From an uncultured Lachnospiraceae bacterium (lineage in GTDB: Bacteria; Bacillota; Clostridia; Lachnospirales; Lachnospiraceae): DNA of 9,486 nt. The stretch lies in assembly GCA_910588405.1 (NCBI GenBank), contig CAJUPT010000077.1, positions 3,651-13,136 of the forward strand, given 5' to 3'. Positions 6,888-9,486 of the stretch are shown here, one piece after another; within the stretch, counting starts at the first letter, position 1; each line of letters starts with the position of its first letter. Made by a program: the position numbers and the translations under genes. The notes beneath the pieces were generated by a model. That model saw nothing but the letters and a program-made list of their open reading frames with translations. It was not told the origin of the DNA and searched no databases.

Positions 6888-8633
6888 TCACCGGCTCCGC
6901 TCCTTATATTCCTGCGCTATTTTGAGAATCTGATCTTCCAGTTTCTGGGATAGCGCCTTTTCCGTTTCAATCTGCTTCCCGATCTCAGGATAAGCGGTAT
7001 CAAAGTAGTCCAGCATGCCCCTCTGAAATGCTTTTATTTTTTTCAGCTCCACATCCTGCATCACCTTATGAGTGGCTGCATACAGCGTAATCACCTGCTC
7101 ATGAAGACTTAACGGACTGCACAGCGGCTGCTTTAACAGCTCCATCAGACCGTCCCCGTACTGCAGCTGCTCCTTTGTGGACGCGTCCAGATCGGAGCTG
7201 AACTGGGTAAATACCTCCATCTCCCGAAACTGGGCCAGGTCGATCCGGATACTGCCCGCAGCCTTTTTCATGGCCTTCGTCTGCGCCGCGCCGCCCACAC
7301 GGGATACGGAAAGCCCCACATTCACCGCAGGACGCATACCGGAAAAGAACAGATCACTTTCCAAGAATATCTGACCGTCCGTAATGGAGATTACATTGGT
7401 GGGAATATAGGCCGATACATCCCCGGCCTGGGTTTCGATAATCGGCAGCGCCGTGATGGAACCGCCGCCAAGGGCCTCGCTTAACCGGCTGGACCGCTCT
7501 AAAAGTCTGGAATGTAAATAGAATACGTCTCCCGGATAAGCCTCTCTGCCCGGCGAGCGCTCCAGGAGAAGGGACAGAGCACGGTATGCCACCGCATGTT
7601 TGGACAGATCGTCGTAGACAATCAACACGTTCTTTCCCTGATACATAAAATATTCCGCCAGCGCCGTACCTGAATAAGGCGCCACATACTGCAGCGGCGC
7701 CGGATCGCTGGCCGTTGCGGACAGGATAATCGTATAGTCCATGGCGTCATGGCTTTTCAGCGTATTGACAATTTTCGCCACCGTAGAAGCCTTCTGTCCG
7801 ATGGCCACATAGATGCAGATCACATCCTTGCCCTTCTGATTCAGAATCGTATCGATGGCAATGGAGGTCTTTCCCGTCTGCCGGTCCCCGATAATCAGCT
7901 CCCTCTGCCCCCGCCCAATGGGGAACATGGAGTCGATAGACAGGATTCCTGTCTCCATCGGCACACTGACCGACCTTCTCTCCACGATGCCCGGCGCTTC
8001 ATTCTCGATAGGACGGTACCCGCTGCTTTCGATCTCTCCTCTGCCGTCTATGGGCGCTCCCAGCGCATCTACGATTCTGCCAATAAACGCGTCTCCCACC
8101 GGGATTCCCGCCATTCTGCCTGTACGGACTGCCCGTGAGCCCTCCCGGATCTCATCGTCACGGCCAAAGAGGATGCAGCCGGTCTCATCGGTACGCACAT
8201 CCTGCACCATGGCCTTCACACCATTGTCAAAAAGCAGAATCTCACCGTACATGGCATGGCGGATACCGTCAAGGATCGCGATCCCGTCTCCCGCCCAGGT
8301 GACATAGCCCACCTCCTGTTTGGTTTCGGTCTCTCCCTGAAATTCCTGTACTCGCTCCCGGAAAATGGGGATGATATCCTGTACGCCTCTGGCCTTTTTT
8401 CCGTCTTCACCGGAAAACAGCTTCTGCTTTAACTGTCTTAGCCGACCTCTGGCGCTGAAATCATATTCCCGGCTGCCCGCCCGCAGCACAAAGCCGCTGA
8501 TCAGACTGGGATCTTCTCTTAACTCCAGCTCTACCTCAGAACAATCCAGCTTTTCCCTGAGAAAGTCTGTCAGGCGCATAAGCTGTTCTTCGGAAGGCTC
8601 CGTTGCGTATAACAAAATTACTTTCTGCCCCAT
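6888..8633 (-). CDS. atpA: F1Fo ATP synthase delta(C-terminal domain)-alpha fusion
   Basis: At 581 residues it is some 70-80 longer than a normal alpha. Residues 1-73 match the C-terminal domain of delta/OSCP: KVILLYATEPSEEQLMRLTD, then DPSLISGFVLRAG and YDFSARGRLRQLKQKL (compare the usual pattern ID-x-S-x-GG-x-x-x-R-x-GD-x-x-x-D-x-S-x-x-GRL). From about 84 on it is alpha: N-terminal helix VQDIIPIFRERVQEF (84-98), the beta-barrel, P-loop GDRQTGKT (249-256), and the arginine finger Arg445 in SVSRVGGAAQ. The N-terminal six-helix domain of delta is absent. The reading frame is continuous. No in-frame ATG lies between codons 19 and 128, and the few GTG codons lack ribosome sites, so a free alpha is unlikely to be made. 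The ATG at 8633 overlaps the b stop codon by one base (TGATG), so translation is probably coupled. A GTG at 8642 is an alternative start inside the b gene. All three alpha copies per enzyme would carry a delta domain. Confidence 0.93.
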   Translation of the reverse strand: MGQKVILLYATEPSEEQLMRLTDFLREKLDCSEVELELREDPSLISGFVLRAGSREYDFSARGRLRQLKQKLFSGEDGKKARGVQDIIPIFRERVQEFQGETETKQEVGYVTWAGDGIAILDGIRHAMYGEILLFDNGVKAMVQDVRTDETGCILFGRDDEIREGSRAVRTGRMAGIPVGDAFIGRIVDALGAPIDGRGEIESSGYRPIENEAPGIVERRSVSVPMETGILSIDSMFPIGRGQRELIIGDRQTGKTSIAIDTILNQKGKDVICIYVAIGQKASTVAKIVNTLKSHDAMDYTIILSATASDPAPLQYVAPYSGTALAEYFMYQGKNVLIVYDDLSKHAVAYRALSLLLERSPGREAYPGDVFYLHSRLLERSSRLSEALGGGSITALPIIETQAGDVSAYIPTNVISITDGQIFLESDLFFSGMRPAVNVGLSVSRVGGAAQTKAMKKAAGSIRIDLAQFREMEVFTQFSSDLDASTKEQLQYGDGLMELLKQPLCSPLSLHEQVITLYAATHKVMQDVELKKIKAFQRGMLDYFDTAYPEIGKQIETEKALSQKLEDQILKIAQEYKERSR

Positions 8634-9073
8634 CAGAACCACCCGCCTTTATTTTCTTCCAGAATCTTCTCGGCGGCGTCCATGGCCAGAGCGGCAATAT
8701 CTGATTCCATTTCTTTCAATGCCTTTTCTTTTTCCTCGGCGATAGCCGTCTGCGCTTTTTCCATCATCTGATCCGCTTTCTCGCCGGCTTCGCTTACGAT
8801 GCGCCGGTACTCCGCCTCGCCGTCCTCCCTGGCCTTCTCTAAAATGCGGGCCGACTCCGCCTCGGCGGTATGAATCGACGCCTCATACTGCTTTTTCAGC
8901 TCCATCGCCTTCTTTTCCGTCTCGCTGGCAGAGGCAAACTGCCCCTCCAGCAAAGCCTTCCGCTCGTCCATCACCCTGATTACCGGCCCGAATAAAAATT
9001 TTTTTAATAACAAATAAAGTACTAGCAGATCCACGACGATAAAGAGAATATTAAAAAAATCTATCGTAAGCAC
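8633..9073 (-). CDS. atpF: F1Fo ATP synthase subunit b, short C-terminus
   Basis: The peripheral-stalk subunit that anchors F1 to the membrane. It is 146 residues against the usual 156-170. One membrane helix (about 4-24, FFNILFIVVDLLVLYLLLKK) is followed by the conserved LFGPVIRVMDERK and a long Ala/Glu/Lys-rich helical coil typical of the b dimer. The protein stops at AALAMDAAEKILEENKGGWF. The family continues for about 15-25 more residues after AAEKI, the part that binds the C-terminal domain of delta. The start is GTG (9071-9073), 7 bases after AGGTG. The stop overlaps the ATG of the fusion gene. The c gene lies 153 bp upstream. Confidence 0.95.
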   Translation of the reverse strand: MLTIDFFNILFIVVDLLVLYLLLKKFLFGPVIRVMDERKALLEGQFASASETEKKAMELKKQYEASIHTAEAESARILEKAREDGEAEYRRIVSEAGEKADQMMEKAQTAIAEEKEKALKEMESDIAALAMDAAEKILEENKGGWF

Positions 9074-9226
9074 TTTATTTCACCTGCCTTTCGTATTTAT
9101 GGTTCCGTTACGCCCCTGCCAGTACACCCGGTCCAAACTTCGTTTCCAGCCGCTATCCTGCATCTGTAAATCGAGTTGCGCACTGATCGGGGCTCCGTTA
9201 ATTCCAGTTCCGCAGCCGCCCTACTT
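9074..9226 (-). other. Long c-b spacer with short repeated motifs
   Basis: There is no ORF or terminator here. Plus-strand AGTTCCGCA at 9206-9214 recurs upstream of the c gene at 9474-9482, and AGTTGCGCA at 9174-9182 differs by one base. Each is preceded by a similar A/T-rich stretch (AATTCC, AATTT, AAATCG). The b ribosome binding site lies at the left end. A 153-bp gap is long for c-b in an otherwise tight operon. Confidence 0.45.
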
Positions 9227-9454
9227 TTACTGTCCCAGGAACAGAATGATACACAGCGCGATAACGAAGCCATAAACCGCAGTGGCCTCCGCCAGAGCAC
9301 AGCCCAGCAAAAGGGAGGTTCTGATCTTGCCCTCCGCCTCTGGCTGTCTCGCGATGGCGTCCACCGCCTTACCAGTGGCGATCCCGATGCCCACGCCTGC
9401 TCCAATACCTGTAAATACTGCGATACCTGCTCCAATTGCAACTAATGTAGCCAT
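9227..9454 (-). CDS. atpE: F1Fo ATP synthase subunit c
   Basis: The proteolipid of the rotor ring, 75 residues with two membrane helices (about 4-28 and 46-73) joined by the polar loop ARQPEA (35-40) that contacts gamma and epsilon. Helix 1 has the glycine packing motif GIGAGVGIG (16-24). The ion-carrying carboxylate is Glu56 in LAEATAVYG. At the place of the Na+-binding Gln of Ilyobacter/Propionigenium c subunits there is Ile23, and the Ser after the Glu is Ala57, so proton coupling is more likely. Thr58 and Tyr61 of the Na+ pattern are kept. The ATG has a perfect AGGAGG (9463-9468) 8 bases upstream. Confidence 0.97.
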   Translation of the reverse strand: MATLVAIGAGIAVFTGIGAGVGIGIATGKAVDAIARQPEAEGKIRTSLLLGCALAEATAVYGFVIALCIILFLGQ

Positions 9455-9486
9455 AATAAAATCCTCCTAATTTAGTTCCGCAACTC
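9455..9486 (-). other. Leader of atpE, possible end of atpB
   Basis: It holds the strong AGGAGG site of atpE. Two frames contain stops near the edge: TAA at 9472-9474 (reading ELRN) and TAG at 9467-9469 (reading VAELN). Either could end the a-subunit gene expected upstream, but too few codons are visible to decide. Confidence 0.3.

Noticed and set aside
8633..8642. A hidden separate delta gene in another frame around the b-alpha junction
   Set aside because: The b stop and the fusion ATG overlap by one base, and the delta-like residues are in the same frame as alpha without a stop.
9097..9441. 114-codon minus-strand ORF across atpE
   Set aside because: It is in another frame than the clear c subunit and has no family features.

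Overview
The window looks like chromosomal DNA of a low-GC-lineage Gram-positive anaerobe (Firmicutes/Clostridia, most like Lachnospiraceae). This is inferred from strong AGGAGG-type ribosome binding sites, consensus sigma-A promoters, the style of the proteins and the gene set; no rRNA or other marker is present. Every gene I accept lies on the minus strand, so the window is best read from right to left.

Right two thirds (about 9486 to 3700): an F-type ATP synthase operon in the order c (atpE), b (atpF), delta-alpha fusion, gamma (atpG), beta (atpD), epsilon (atpC). It ends at a strong hairpin terminator. The a subunit (atpB) should lie just outside the right edge. The operon is not standard. 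No separate delta gene (atpH) is present. Instead, a domain matching only the C-terminal half of delta is fused in frame to the N-terminus of alpha. The b subunit stops early, without the tail that normally meets delta. Beta carries an unusual N-terminal extension of about 38 residues that appears to have grown from tandem duplication of its own translation-initiation region. Two spacers of about 150 bp, c-b and beta-epsilon, hold short degenerate repeats. Together this suggests that the peripheral stalk (stator) of this ATP synthase has been rebuilt.

Middle left (about 3670 to 947): a two-gene unit with its own promoter, coding for a cardiolipin synthase of the two-HKD phospholipase D type and a family 2 glycosyltransferase with a helical, TPR-like C-terminus. 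The genes are 28 bp apart and probably co-transcribed.

Left edge (about 672 to 1): the first 193 codons of a heavy-metal P1B-type ATPase. It has an N-terminal metal-binding HMA domain (Cys-x-x-Cys) followed by tandem His/Cys-rich repeats that run off the edge. In front of it are a near-perfect sigma-A promoter and a palindrome of the ArsR/SmtB type overlapping the expected transcription start, which suggests metal-responsive derepression. The stretch 673-946 between this promoter and the glycosyltransferase holds no convincing gene.
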